This document shows, in pieces, positions 43,703-53,505 of a stretch of DNA of 64,000 bases. The position numbers and the translations under genes are program-made. Within the stretch, counting starts at the first letter, position 1. Every line of letters begins with the position of its first letter. The stretch comes from Chitinophaga deserti (lineage in GTDB: Bacteria; Bacteroidota; Bacteroidia; Chitinophagales; Chitinophagaceae), in contig NZ_QFFK01000001.1 of assembly GCF_003149455.1 (NCBI RefSeq), forward strand, positions 1 through 64,000. The letters run 5' to 3'. The notes below the pieces were generated by a model. It saw nothing but the letters and a program-made list of their open reading frames with translations, was not told the DNA's origin and did no database searches.

Positions 43703-44632
43703 TTATAGTACGATTTTCAGTTTTCCGTTAACGTCTGTCACTTTGTAGATCCTCACTCTGGTGTGTGGTGCACCGTTGGGTGCGTGGTAGGATATGCGGA
43801 GCTGGCCGCTGAAGTCGCGGAACAGCATGGCATGGCCGCCATCGTCGGTATTAAGCGGTTCCGCATCGTGCTTCCAGGGGCCTTTGAGTTCCCCACTTTC
43901 CGAGCGCGCCACGCCAATAGCATACTTCCCTCCTTTCGTGAAGCTGCTCCAGATCATAAGTAGTTCTCCGTTGGAGGCCCGGTGAAAGAAAGGCCCGTCG
44001 GTCACGATGCCTTCTGTGTTGTGGCCTTTTACGGGACCGGTCCACGGGGCATCTCCCGCGCGGAGCAGTTCTATGGGTTTGCCTTTGGTGGTTTTGAGAT
44101 CACGGGAGAGGCGCTGTGCCATAATGCGCCCATCCTTTACTTCAAGCCATTCCCAACAGTACACGAGCCAGGGCTGACTGTCTTTCCCGGCGTACAACAT
44201 CCCATCGAGGCACAGATTACTATCAGGCGTGGCGGCATGGTTGACCAATGGTGTAAACGGGCCTGCGGGATGATCGCCTATTAAAATGGAAGTTCCGCGC
44301 TTTATACCTGGGGCGCTGAAGGTGGTGAACATATAAAACTTCTTCCCCCACGCATAAACATCCGGCGCCCAGAAGTCCTGTTTACCCCAGAAGTTTTCCG
44401 GCGCCTCGAAAGCAAAGCCCATCTTCTCCCAATGTCCGAGATCTTTACTTTTATAGACCGCAATGCGCGGGCGCTCGTTGGCGTAGAGGTAATAGGTGCT
44501 GTCGGCAATATGGGTGAAGATAAAGGGATCGCGGATACTGAGGTCACTGGTTTTGACCTGCGCTGTGGTAGTAGTGAATAATACTAATAAGGCTATCAGG
44601 CATTGAAAGCCTTTGATCGTGGAATTGGACAT
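43703..44632 (-). CDS. GH43-family glycoside hydrolase
   Basis: 309 residues from ATG 44632, with a signal peptide (CLIALLVLFTTTTAQ). The five-bladed propeller signs are SIRDPFIF (catalytic base Asp), QDFWAPDVYAW (transition-state Asp region) and HNTEGIVTDGPFF (general acid Glu). The family acts on alpha-L-arabinofuranosides, xylosides or galactans. Exact specificity cannot be read. It is the first gene of the leftward GH43-GH78-esterase operon. Confidence 0.9.
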   Translation of the reverse strand: MSNSTIKGFQCLIALLVLFTTTTAQVKTSDLSIRDPFIFTHIADSTYYLYANERPRIAVYKSKDLGHWEKMGFAFEAPENFWGKQDFWAPDVYAWGKKFYMFTTFSAPGIKRGTSILIGDHPAGPFTPLVNHAATPDSNLCLDGMLYAGKDSQPWLVYCWEWLEVKDGRIMAQRLSRDLKTTKGKPIELLRAGDAPWTGPVKGHNTEGIVTDGPFFHRASNGELLMIWSSFTKGGKYAIGVARSESGELKGPWKHDAEPLNTDDGGHAMLFRDFSGQLRISYHAPNGAPHTRVRIYKVTDVNGKLKIVL

Positions 44633-44763
44633 GTTTGGTAATATAAGGCTAATGCTAAGTTGATCTGTCATGGACTGTCATGGTCCGTCCCGTTACCCTA
44701 AAGTACCATCAATTCATGAGAACCGGAAGCGCATAAGCACGGATGATAATCCAGTACATAAAA

Positions 44764-44792
44764 AAGGCTGATGCATGTGTTGCATCAGCCTT
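44764..44792 (-). terminator. Terminator of the leftward SusC/metallopeptidase operon
   Basis: A perfect 12-base stem AAGGCTGATGCA / TGCATCAGCCTT with a five-base loop. Read leftward it is followed by a T run (complement of AAAAAA near 44758-44763). It lies 24 bases after the end of the collagen-like lipoprotein gene. Confidence 0.85.
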
Positions 44793-44815
44793 CCTTTGTT
44801 TTATGTGCCTGAAGA

Positions 44816-45424
44816 CTAATCTTTCAGGTTGAGATATTTTTGTACGGATTTGTAGTTGTTCCAGTCCACATCCGCGCCAGAAGCTTTCCTTGCCGCTACG
44901 CCACCCGGAATGAGGACATAACGGTACTGCCATACTTTCTGGTTCTGCGAATTCAGACCGGTGCCTGCATCTATATTGGAATTGAATTCGATTACGTTCA
45001 GATAAAAGTGATAGTTGATATTTATAAACACCCCGAAGAGTACCAGGTTGGCAACCGGCAATGGCGTAATATAAGGATCTGCCGCAGTTCCCATATTTAC
45101 GTACACCTTCACGTCTCCATGGTTTACGATATCCGCCGTCAGTTTCGGTACATCTATTCCGCTGTAATACCGGAACAATGTATCGCCAACGGCAATTACA
45201 GTGGTATCCTCGTCATATCCCACATCGATCCAGTCTGAGTAAATCACATTCGCTGTACCGGCAGGGCCCTGGGCACCACCCGGACCGGCTGCACCACCCG
45301 GCCCCTGAGGACCAGCAGGACCGGCAGGGCCGGCAGGACCAGTATCGCCATCTTTACCGCAGGCTGCCAGCAGTGTGGCAAAGGCGAAGAAAAGGTATAA
45401 AATGCGAGGCATACTACTTTTCAT
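44816..45424 (-). CDS. Lipoprotein with collagen-like Gly-X-Y repeat
   Basis: 202 residues from ATG 45424. The lipobox LLAAC is followed at once by about 12 Gly-X-Y triplets (GKDGDTGPAGPAGPAGPQG and onward), then a beta-rich domain of about 150 residues with no known family. Gly-X-Y tracts form collagen-type triple helices, so the protein is probably a trimer standing off the outer surface. It is last in the SusC/SusD/metallopeptidase/DUF4302 operon. Function unknown. Confidence 0.75.
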   Translation of the reverse strand: MKSSMPRILYLFFAFATLLAACGKDGDTGPAGPAGPAGPQGPGGAAGPGGAQGPAGTANVIYSDWIDVGYDEDTTVIAVGDTLFRYYSGIDVPKLTADIVNHGDVKVYVNMGTAADPYITPLPVANLVLFGVFININYHFYLNVIEFNSNIDAGTGLNSQNQKVWQYRYVLIPGGVAARKASGADVDWNNYKSVQKYLNLKD

Positions 45425-45475
45425 AAAACAAGATTTTGGGTTATAGATAAATTTTAGAGATAACACTTTCATCTA

Positions 45476-46789
45476 TCAGTTCCACGAAATCCATGATCTG
45501 GCATCCGAAGCACTCACCATATCCCAGCTGGAGGGCCCTGTTTGTATCAGGTAGAACCCGGCGGGGTTATCAAACAGTTCCACTGTATTATTGAAGGGCA
45601 CTTCCGCATCTGCCGGCAAGTCGCCGAGGTAGCCTACGTAGCGCAGGATGATGCGGCCATTGGCGGTAAAAATAGGTGGGGCGAAAGCGGCGCCGAAATA
45701 GAGTTGCAGCTCCTGTCCTTCGAGGTAAAGGAAACCGGCCAGATCTAACTGTACGCCCTGGTATTCGTCCCATTCTGCCTGAAACATGATGGAGTAGAAA
45801 TTCGGGATCTTCCTCAGTCCGAAAGCATCCTGTACCCCATTCACTCTGAACCCGGTGCGCGACTGCCAGTAATCGCCCGTACCTGCCACTGCCAGCCACC
45901 ACCGGCCAGATGCATTTACATCCGGTACCAGCGGGGTAATGGCCCCGGCAATGGTACCTGCCGTATTGCCATTCACCGTCATGGTAAAGTTGGAAGCATT
46001 ATTGTTCCAGGTAAAAGCGGAAAGGCTTGTAATGTTATTGGCCCCGTCTACCAGCGGCTTCACGAATGTGAGCCCTGTTGCTGTATAGAAGAACTCTGTT
46101 ACATGGGAACGTGCAATACCTCCCCCATCGCGCCATACGAAGGAAGCCTTGCGGTAACTCGGGTCTATTATTACTTCATATTGTCTGCCGCCAATGGTGA
46201 GGCGCTTCCAGTAGGTGAGGATTCTTTTATTCACCTGCTCGAAATTGAGTGCGCTCACCCAATTACCGTTCTGCCATGTCTGCAGATCCTGTGCGGATGC
46301 TTTACGCAGTACGAGCTTCGCATTCTTGAAGCGGCCTACCAAAGTGATGCTGTCGCCCGCCATCTGATCGAACCTGAACTCGAAGTCAGACTCCAGTCCT
46401 TCCCCGGCAGGGCCACCGGCCACCGTGTCTGAAGGGTCTGACAGGTAATGGATATAAGAATAGGTATCGAACATGAGTACCGGCTGCTGCAGTGCTTTAA
46501 GGCGGTAACTGCTTTCCTTGCGATCGGTAGCCGTATTTATGTCGAAATCCGAATACATCTGTACACGGTTCGCATTATTGAAAGAGAAATGGAACTTATA
46601 GGAGATACCGTTTCTTGTAACCAGCTCGGCATTCCATCCGCTGGGGGAACCAATGAGGGCGGTCTGGTATGCGGCGAGCGTTTTATTGAGGCGCTCATCT
46701 GCCGATTCAGGGAAAACAGGATCATCTTCCTTACGGCAACCGGCAAAGGCAGCCCAGACTATTATGATACAGGTAAGTAATCTTTTCAT
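45476..46789 (-). CDS. DUF4302 lipoprotein
   Basis: A 437-residue protein with a lipoprotein signal (VWAAFAGC) and DUF4302 features: ERLNKTLAAYQTALIGSPSG, then YKFHFSFNNANRVQMYSDFD. The family has no known activity but recurs beside SusC/SusD and a Mx1-type metallopeptidase in Bacteroidota, as here. Probably surface-exposed. Confidence 0.82.
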   Translation of the reverse strand: MKRLLTCIIIVWAAFAGCRKEDDPVFPESADERLNKTLAAYQTALIGSPSGWNAELVTRNGISYKFHFSFNNANRVQMYSDFDINTATDRKESSYRLKALQQPVLMFDTYSYIHYLSDPSDTVAGGPAGEGLESDFEFRFDQMAGDSITLVGRFKNAKLVLRKASAQDLQTWQNGNWVSALNFEQVNKRILTYWKRLTIGGRQYEVIIDPSYRKASFVWRDGGGIARSHVTEFFYTATGLTFVKPLVDGANNITSLSAFTWNNNASNFTMTVNGNTAGTIAGAITPLVPDVNASGRWWLAVAGTGDYWQSRTGFRVNGVQDAFGLRKIPNFYSIMFQAEWDEYQGVQLDLAGFLYLEGQELQLYFGAAFAPPIFTANGRIILRYVGYLGDLPADAEVPFNNTVELFDNPAGFYLIQTGPSSWDMVSASDARSWISWN

Positions 46790-46799
46790 CGTCGTCGTT

Positions 46800-47699
46800 T
46801 TATTTGATCAGCCCAACCAGAGCGGCCCTGGTGCGGAGTTGGAGGTTAGAGAAATTGATGCCCCAGCTGGTGCGGTAGTAATCTACCACCAATGCCTGTT
46901 TCTGCCGGATGCGTGCCTTCGCCTGCTCTGGTGTGGTACCATCTTCCGCAGTTTCCGTGATGCTGTTCACCAGCCGGTCGAAACCATCTTTACCTTCCAT
47001 GAGCATCATGGCTACCATTTCCACGAAATCTTCATCCGGTGCAGCCATGGAGTATGCCGTAACAAAACCGCGGCGGTTAGCTTCTTCATCGCTTATGTTG
47101 TTCCAGTTGGAAGTGTACTGTCCTACGGAGATGCGTTTGTATTCCACCTGGTAGTTGAGCGTCTGGTTCATGATATGCGCAAACTCGTGATGGATGGTGT
47201 GGAACATCATCTTCACGTTAGGGGAATCTGTTGGCTGATAGCCGGGCATCCAGCTTACGCGGAAATCGTTCAGCGCATACAGTTCAATGGTTCTTCCTCC
47301 TTCGGCCTGGCCGAGGGTGATGGTGCCATCGATGTTATAGGAAGCACTACCTACAAGTACGAAGAACTTGGGGGTGTATTTCTTCATGAACAGCTCACCT
47401 ACTTCTTCCGTATAGGGTTTGATCCATGCCCGGCGGATGGTGCTGAGTACGGGGATGATCTTATCTTCCCGCGGGGGCACCAGCGTTTGGTAAGGAGCCA
47501 GTTCGCCCTGATCCCATTTGTATTTAACGGCTATGTTCAGTGATTTGGTGAGACTGTCTTTGATCCATATGTCGATGGGGCCGGGCACCCAGGTATCGCC
47601 ACCCAGGCCGGGTATGTCTCCCACATTTCCCGGTTTATCGTCTTTCCGGCAACCCGCAAACAATGCGAGCAACAGCAGAGATATCGTTATATGCTTCAT
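46800..47699 (-). CDS. Surface zinc metallopeptidase (peptidase_Mx1 type)
   Basis: 299 residues from ATG 47699. It is a lipoprotein (LLALFAGC). The zinc site HEFAH (H171, E172, H175) lies in HTIHHEFAHIMNQ, with a candidate third ligand in DEDFVEMVAMM. It belongs to the putative zinc-binding metallopeptidase group found in DUF4302/SusD operons. It may cut proteins before the SusC/SusD pair takes up the fragments, a role not established for the family. Confidence 0.82.
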   Translation of the reverse strand: MKHITISLLLLALFAGCRKDDKPGNVGDIPGLGGDTWVPGPIDIWIKDSLTKSLNIAVKYKWDQGELAPYQTLVPPREDKIIPVLSTIRRAWIKPYTEEVGELFMKKYTPKFFVLVGSASYNIDGTITLGQAEGGRTIELYALNDFRVSWMPGYQPTDSPNVKMMFHTIHHEFAHIMNQTLNYQVEYKRISVGQYTSNWNNISDEEANRRGFVTAYSMAAPDEDFVEMVAMMLMEGKDGFDRLVNSITETAEDGTTPEQAKARIRQKQALVVDYYRTSWGINFSNLQLRTRAALVGLIK

Positions 47700-47729
47700 A
47701 TGCATGTTAGTTCGTGTTCTTTAATATGA

Positions 47730-49181
47730 TTAACGGGGGTTGGGTTGTACTCCGGATTCTCCGGCTGATTGCGGGATCTGGAACAGGCGGCGCGGATCAT
47801 CGCCCCTAAGGGTATATAACTTCCCTTCCTGCGTTACATGTTCCACGGGAATACGGTAGCGCAGGATATCTAACCAGCGCATGCCTTCCTGTGCATATTC
47901 TGCCCGTTTGAAATCGAGGATGGTACGCAGCAGGCCGGTTCGCACATTGTTCGTGCTGTAATACCAGGTTACCCTTGCCGCATCGATCTTATGATTCACG
48001 GGATTGTAATTGTTGATGCGCGTGCTGGCGTAGATGTTCAGATCCTCCATCGCCGCATTTACATTGTTCAGGTACAGGTTTGCCTCTGCACGGTTGAACA
48101 AAACTTCTTCTGTCGTAAATGCCGGCACCATCACGTATCCTGTCCCGATTTCTGCATTCACACTATTCCGTACGAAGTACTCATTGATCTTCGGTATCAG
48201 GTAGTTGATGGTAGCAACGGAATAGGTGTGGTTGGAGAACGCCCATTCGCCCAGTGTCACGTTAAACCGGAATATCTCGTCGCGCATCGCGGAGTTCATG
48301 CCGTAACGGCTGTTGATGAAGTACCGGCCCCACCACGACTGTGTTTCTATCAGCAGCAGGTTGGCTGGTTCTGCAGCCTGTGCATATTCATTAAACATCT
48401 CGCGGTAGGTCAGTGTTTTGTACCGGGTATTCCAGGGGCGTAGTTTACCGGCAATATTCCCGTCGGAAAACACCTGGTTGGCGTATTGCACAGCCTTCTG
48501 GTAATCTTCCTTAAAGAGATAAAACCGGGTAGCAAAAGCGTTTGCCGCAGCTTTATTGAAATGGTAACGGGGAACGGTGTACGACTTCTCGTTGATAAGA
48601 GGCAAGCCTTCCAGCAGGTCTTTCTCAATCATTTCATATACATACGCAACAGTTTTGCGGTCGTATTGCTTCAGCACTTCTTTTTCCGGGTCAGTTACAT
48701 AAGGTATACCGGGTTTAGAGGCTGCCGTGGCAGGTTCGTATATCTCGGCAAACACGGTTACGAGCATGAAGTGGGAATAGGCACGGGCCAGGAGGGCCTC
48801 TCCTTTCTGGGCTGAAAACGCGCCGGGGTTGGAAGCTTTCCGGATCACTTCCAGCGCCTGGTTGGCTGTGGCAATGGCTTTATAACAGGCATTCCAGTAA
48901 AATTCCGGGCTGTCCTGCTCTTCGTCGCGCACATCGGTATAGGTAAAAGGATCTGCCAGTGAGTTTTGCTGATCGCCAGCCCCTTTGTCGACTGCGTTAT
49001 CGGATGCCAGTTCCATAAACTGCATGTAGTTGGCGTTGGGGTAAGCGGTGCCCAGCAGGCGGGATACCTGTTCGGGTGTATCCAGCTTGGCCCGGTTATC
49101 GGGAGGCTGTTCGAGGAACTTCTTACAACCTGTGGTTGCAAGGAGTGCCAGAGCGGTGAGTATTGTGAGGTGCTTTTGCAT
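47730..49181 (-). CDS. SusD/RagB-family lipoprotein
   Basis: A 483-residue protein with a lipobox (ALLATTGC). SusD helices are at ALLARAYSHFMLVTVFAEIY and the C-terminal EYAQEGMRWLDILRYRIPVEH. It pairs with the SusC 13 bases upstream. The accompanying peptidase suggests peptide or glycoprotein ligands, closer to RagA/RagB than to starch systems; that is inference. Confidence 0.9.
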   Translation of the reverse strand: MQKHLTILTALALLATTGCKKFLEQPPDNRAKLDTPEQVSRLLGTAYPNANYMQFMELASDNAVDKGAGDQQNSLADPFTYTDVRDEEQDSPEFYWNACYKAIATANQALEVIRKASNPGAFSAQKGEALLARAYSHFMLVTVFAEIYEPATAASKPGIPYVTDPEKEVLKQYDRKTVAYVYEMIEKDLLEGLPLINEKSYTVPRYHFNKAAANAFATRFYLFKEDYQKAVQYANQVFSDGNIAGKLRPWNTRYKTLTYREMFNEYAQAAEPANLLLIETQSWWGRYFINSRYGMNSAMRDEIFRFNVTLGEWAFSNHTYSVATINYLIPKINEYFVRNSVNAEIGTGYVMVPAFTTEEVLFNRAEANLYLNNVNAAMEDLNIYASTRINNYNPVNHKIDAARVTWYYSTNNVRTGLLRTILDFKRAEYAQEGMRWLDILRYRIPVEHVTQEGKLYTLRGDDPRRLFQIPQSAGESGVQPNPR

Positions 49182-49193
49182 GGTTATATCTTT

Positions 49194-52100
49194 TTAGATG
49201 CCCACTTTCAGGGAGAGGGTAAATTGTTTCTGCACAGGCTGCGCTACGCCACCGGCATTGAAGAACTCAGGATCCTGCCCTTTCAGCTTGGGATCTGCAT
49301 ATATCAGCCAGGGGTTGATGGCGGCGCCTGAGATGCTGGCACTGCCCAAACCGAGGCGCTTCAGCAGCAGGGGATCTACCTGCCAGGTGAGGGATACTGA
49401 TTTCAGCCTCACCATATCGCCTTTTGCCACACGGGCCGATGAGTAGTTGTAGTTATTATAAGGGTATTCTCCGCTGAGGGTAGATTGTTCGTAAGCACCG
49501 TAAATAGACGGTACCCTGGTTACCCGCTCATCGCCCGGCATCAGCCAGCGGTCGCGGAACTCTTTCGGCAGTGCGTCCAGATCGGTATAGCTGTTAGCAA
49601 AGGCGGGGTACAACCGCACCATGCCACCTGCCTGGTAGGTCAGGAACACGTTCAGCGAAAGGGATTTGTAGTTAAAGGTATTGGAGAAGCCCCCGGCAAT
49701 GGTGGGGTCTACCGGGCCTTCGTAACGCAGGTAGCTCACGTTATAGTCCTGCAGAAATACGCCGCCCGATACTTCGCCTTTCTCGTTGATAAACTCCGGC
49801 TTCCCGGTAACAGGATGCAGCCCGTTGAACGGAATGGAAAACAGCCCCCTTGCCGGATAGCCGCCCAGCGCACCGCCTTCTGCCTGAACGAGGTCGAATA
49901 TCCTCGGACGGTTGCGGACGTTGGAGATTTCTGTTGTATTGTATCCGAAGGTGAAATTTGTTTTCCATCCCCAGTCTGCTTTCTTAATAACATGCCCGCC
50001 GATCAGCACTTCTATACCGCGTGCATCCAGGTTGGCGTAGTTGGCCGCCTTTTCGCTCTGCCCGCCTATTCCGGAAGTGCGGATGAGGCTGATGAGGTCG
50101 AAGCTTTTGCGGAGGTAAGCGTCTACACTCACATTCACGCGCTTGCCGAACAGCCCCACATCGATGCCTCCGTTGGTGGTATAGGCTTTCTCCCAGGTGA
50201 GGTCCTGGTTTTCCAGTTCAGACAGCACGATCACAGATTCCATTTCCGTGAGGAAAGGCCGGTTGGTGTTGATATTACGCAGCACGATGGACGAGTTGGT
50301 GGCAGGGCCCATACTGGCTGTGAGGCCATAGGAACCGCGCACCGTCAGGTAATCGACCCAGCGGAGGTTCTGCATAAAAGGTTCCCCGTCTACGTTCCAG
50401 GAACCGGCTACGCTCCAGGTAGGCAGCCAGCGTGCTTTGGCAGTGCTGCCGAGCCTGTTGGAACCATCGTAGCGGGCGGTACCCGTAAGGTTATATTTCT
50501 GGCGGAAGGAGTAGCCTGCGGAGCCGTAAAACGCCACAAACCGGTCATAATCCTTACTCATACCATAATACGGGAAATTCGCCTCCAGGGTTTGCTTCAC
50601 AATGCGGTAATCCACAAAGGGTACGCCGCCGTTGCCATACTGATAGCCGAAGCCGGTATTGCTGGCATTCTGCCGGTCGGTCGATTTCACCTGCATACCG
50701 CCCAGGAGGTTCAGGGAATGCAGGTTATTGATGGTTTTGATGTAGTTCAGGCTGGGACGGATGTCGTAGTTCACCATCTGATCTTCCGTACGGTTATAGA
50801 AGCCGCCATAGGGCAATACTACCACCGGGGGCGCTTCCGGATCGTCCGGATCACGGTAGAGGAACTTATTGTTGTCGCGGATGGTGGAGTTACCTGCCGC
50901 GCGGTAGGCATTGGCCATATTGGCGCTTTCCTTGATCTGGTGCTCCATGGATGATTTCACATACCGGAGGGCACCGAGGAAGTCGAACTTCAGTTCGGGC
51001 GTGATCTGGTAGGAGAAATCGCCCTGCAGCCGGATGTCGGCCACATTAATGTCGATATAGTTATTCTCCAGCTCGGTGAGGATGTTGAACGGCGCATAGT
51101 TCCGCTGGAAGTATTCGCGCTCGCCAAACTCATCGTAGGCCGTGAGGGCACGGCTGGAGTTGAGGGCGTAATTGAAGGGGTTGATGTCGAAGTCACGGTC
51201 CATACGGCCGGAAACGGCATTGGGCTGCCGCCTCAGCGAACCCGGTGCACGCTGCTGGCGTACAGATGCGAGGGTGCTGAACCCTACCTTGATCTTCTCC
51301 GACAGCTGGTAGTTATTCCGGAAGTTCAGGGTATAGCGGCTCACGCGGTCGGCGATGGTCCAGCCATTGTCTCCGTAATAACTGGTAGAGAAATAAGACT
51401 GCGAGCGGTCGGTCCCGAACGACATGCTGAGGGAATGCTCCTGCAGGAAGTTGTTTTTGAACAGGAGATCGTACCAGTCGGTATTGGCATTGGCATACCG
51501 CATGAGGAAAGCCTTTTTGGCTTCAGGGGTATTCTCGATTTTGAAGTTGCCGAAATCATCAGCCTGCAGGCCCTGGTACATTTTGCCGTACATACCCCAG
51601 TTCGACTGGTTGAGCATGCCTACATTCAGCAGCCCTTTTCTTTCCAGTTCTCCCATAACAGACATCTGGTCTCCCGAGTTCATGATATTGTACTCTCCGT
51701 AAGACGGTACCAGCTGGGTACTGAAGTTACCGGTGTAATTGACTACGGGTTTACCGATGCGGCCTTTCTTGGTAGTTATCACCACTACCCCGTTCATGGC
51801 GCGGGCGCCATAGAGGGCTGTAGCGGCGGCATCCTTCAGAATGGCGAAGCTCTCAATATCGTTAGGGTTAAGTCCGGCAACGGCGGAGCCCAGCAGCGTG
51901 GTGGGATCCCCGGAGGAAAGTTGGTCGTTGGAGATGTTGATTACATCTTCCAGCACTACCCCGTCTACCACCCAGAGCGGTTTGTTATCCCCGTTAATGG
52001 AGGTGGCGCCGCGGATTCTGAGTTTGGGTGCAGAGCCGAAGGTGCTGGATACGTTCTGAATGGTGACGCCTGCGGCCCGGCCTTCGAGCATACGGCTGAG

Positions 52101-52565
52101 GTCGGCCACGCCATCAATCTTCACATCATCCGCTTTCAGGGTGGTGGCAGCACCGGCAAACCTGCGTTTATCCAGGTCCTGGAAGCCGGTAACCACTACT
52201 TCCGACAGCTGCCCTTCCGCTTTGGAAAGGGTAACGTTCAGCGGCTGGCCGCGGTAGGTGCGTACGATGGAGCGTTTACCCAGGTAGGAGAACCGGAGGC
52301 TGTCGCCACTACGGGCAGCCAGGGCATAAAAACCATCACTGTTGGTTTGGGTGCCTTTCCGGCTTACCAGGTTCTCGACGGTAACGCCGGGGAGCGGAAC
52401 ATTCTCTTCCGCATCCATTACGCGGCCCCTCGCCTGGGGAACACTATCCTGGTAATAAGGGGGTGGCGATGCTTCAGCAGGGTGTGCGATTACGGTTAAT
52501 AGCAAAAGCAGGACAACCGGAGACAGCTTACGCCATATCCGGGCTAACGTATAGGAATCGATCAT
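49194..52565 (-). CDS. SusC/RagA-family TonB-dependent transporter
   Basis: About 1123 residues. The start is ATG 52565 or the in-frame ATG 52571. It has a signal peptide (VVLLLLLTVIAHPAEA), a carboxypeptidase-like domain (GRVMDAEENVPLPGVTVEN), a plug with AILKDAAATALYGARAMNGV and a long barrel ending LSLKVGI. No STN domain. It is the first gene of the operon ending at 44816. No sigma/anti-sigma pair is adjacent, so control may come from the divergent Crp/Fnr gene or elsewhere. Confidence 0.9.
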   Translation of the reverse strand: MIDSYTLARIWRKLSPVVLLLLLTVIAHPAEASPPPYYQDSVPQARGRVMDAEENVPLPGVTVENLVSRKGTQTNSDGFYALAARSGDSLRFSYLGKRSIVRTYRGQPLNVTLSKAEGQLSEVVVTGFQDLDKRRFAGAATTLKADDVKIDGVADLSRMLEGRAAGVTIQNVSSTFGSAPKLRIRGATSINGDNKPLWVVDGVVLEDVINISNDQLSSGDPTTLLGSAVAGLNPNDIESFAILKDAAATALYGARAMNGVVVITTKKGRIGKPVVNYTGNFSTQLVPSYGEYNIMNSGDQMSVMGELERKGLLNVGMLNQSNWGMYGKMYQGLQADDFGNFKIENTPEAKKAFLMRYANANTDWYDLLFKNNFLQEHSLSMSFGTDRSQSYFSTSYYGDNGWTIADRVSRYTLNFRNNYQLSEKIKVGFSTLASVRQQRAPGSLRRQPNAVSGRMDRDFDINPFNYALNSSRALTAYDEFGEREYFQRNYAPFNILTELENNYIDINVADIRLQGDFSYQITPELKFDFLGALRYVKSSMEHQIKESANMANAYRAAGNSTIRDNNKFLYRDPDDPEAPPVVVLPYGGFYNRTEDQMVNYDIRPSLNYIKTINNLHSLNLLGGMQVKSTDRQNASNTGFGYQYGNGGVPFVDYRIVKQTLEANFPYYGMSKDYDRFVAFYGSAGYSFRQKYNLTGTARYDGSNRLGSTAKARWLPTWSVAGSWNVDGEPFMQNLRWVDYLTVRGSYGLTASMGPATNSSIVLRNINTNRPFLTEMESVIVLSELENQDLTWEKAYTTNGGIDVGLFGKRVNVSVDAYLRKSFDLISLIRTSGIGGQSEKAANYANLDARGIEVLIGGHVIKKADWGWKTNFTFGYNTTEISNVRNRPRIFDLVQAEGGALGGYPARGLFSIPFNGLHPVTGKPEFINEKGEVSGGVFLQDYNVSYLRYEGPVDPTIAGGFSNTFNYKSLSLNVFLTYQAGGMVRLYPAFANSYTDLDALPKEFRDRWLMPGDERVTRVPSIYGAYEQSTLSGEYPYNNYNYSSARVAKGDMVRLKSVSLTWQVDPLLLKRLGLGSASISGAAINPWLIYADPKLKGQDPEFFNAGGVAQPVQKQFTLSLKVGI

Positions 52566-52890
52566 ATGCATGTGTGTACATGATTAATAAAAATTACAAT
52601 CTGGTTGATATGCCAACAGCTCCTGAGGCTCTCTGCGCGGGGTGCTCCGATTATTGAGTATAACAGACAATCTGCCGGAACAGACTGTACATAAGTTAAG
52701 ACATGAAATCCAATTAATCAAAAGCTTTTTCTATACCGGCAAAGCACGGGTACATATAGAGTTTTTGCATTACATATAATAAGCATGGCGCTATCCTGCG
52801 GATATGTGCAGGAGGTAATCAGGAATTTTTGCAGCTGCAAGGTATGGCGGAATGTGAAGTTATCAAAGGGAACGGGGTAAAGTTTCTTCT
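52566..52890. other. Divergent intergenic region
   Basis: About 360 bases separate the leftward susC from the rightward Crp/Fnr gene. Frames here lack plausible starts and families. I could not fix the susC promoter. The rightward promoter lies at the right edge (next entry). Confidence 0.4.
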
Positions 52891-52921
52891 TTGGAAAAAG
52901 ATAGGCGGCACCGTAATTTTG
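52891..52921 (+). promoter_or_regulatory. Promoter overlapping the Crp/Fnr start (leaderless?)
   Basis: TTG (52891-52893) and TAATTTTG (52914-52921), 20 bases apart, match the consensus. The ATG at 52926 is only five bases after the box, about where transcription should start, so the mRNA would have almost no leader. Confidence 0.55.
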
Positions 52922-52925
52922 GGGG

Positions 52926-53489
52926 ATGCAACAATTGCTCGCCCATCTTGCCAACTTCCACCACCTCAGCACCACAGCGCGGGAAGCTATTCAGGCCTGT
53001 GTAACGGAAACGGTGCATGCTAAAAACGATATGCTCATTACGCAGGGGCAGGTATGCCGGAACTTGTATTTTCTGGAAAAGGGATGCCTTCGGGGCTATT
53101 ACCATCTCGAGGGGAAGGAAATCACGCACTGGTTCGGTTTCGAGCAGGACTTTGTAACCTCTTTCCACAGTTTCACAACAGGCCAGCCTTCGGTAGAGAA
53201 CATTCAGCTGATAGAAGGTTCCGTGCTGTGGTCTATATCGCGGGAGGCATTGCTGAAGTTGCTGGATGAGCATCATGAACTGGAGCGGCTCGTGCGGATC
53301 GCGTATGAGAAGTATTACCTGCGGCTGGAGGAACGGTATGTGAATGCCCAGTTCAGGACGGCGGCAGAGCGGTATGAGCAATTGCTGGAACAATCTCCCC
53401 ACATACTTGAACGCGCCCCTTTAGGCTATGTAGCATCTTACCTCGGCATCTCCCAGGAAACGCTGAGCCGGGTACGCGGGCGTATTTAA
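52926..53489 (+). CDS. Crp/Fnr-family regulator
   Basis: A 187-residue protein with a cyclic-nucleotide-binding beta-roll (LITQGQVCRNLYFLEKGCLR, about 36-57) and a long dimer helix. The C-terminal winged helix is shortened (LGYVASYLGISQETLSRVR). No Fe-S cysteine cluster like FNR is visible. Members of this short clade are abundant in Bacteroidota, and their effectors are mostly unknown. An inverted repeat TTGAC-N4-GTCAA immediately downstream is a possible target. Confidence 0.85.
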   Translation: MQQLLAHLANFHHLSTTAREAIQACVTETVHAKNDMLITQGQVCRNLYFLEKGCLRGYYHLEGKEITHWFGFEQDFVTSFHSFTTGQPSVENIQLIEGSVLWSISREALLKLLDEHHELERLVRIAYEKYYLRLEERYVNAQFRTAAERYEQLLEQSPHILERAPLGYVASYLGISQETLSRVRGRI

Positions 53490-53505
53490 CAATCCTGCTG
53501 ACGGT

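Noticed and set aside
49485..50954. 489-codon plus-strand frame
   Set aside because: It lies wholly antisense to the SusC gene at 49194-52565. The sequence is protein-unlike (His, Gly and Val-rich runs) and arises from GC-biased codons on the other strand.
51435..52499. 354-codon plus-strand frame
   Set aside because: Also antisense to the same SusC gene, with no start signal and no domain pattern.
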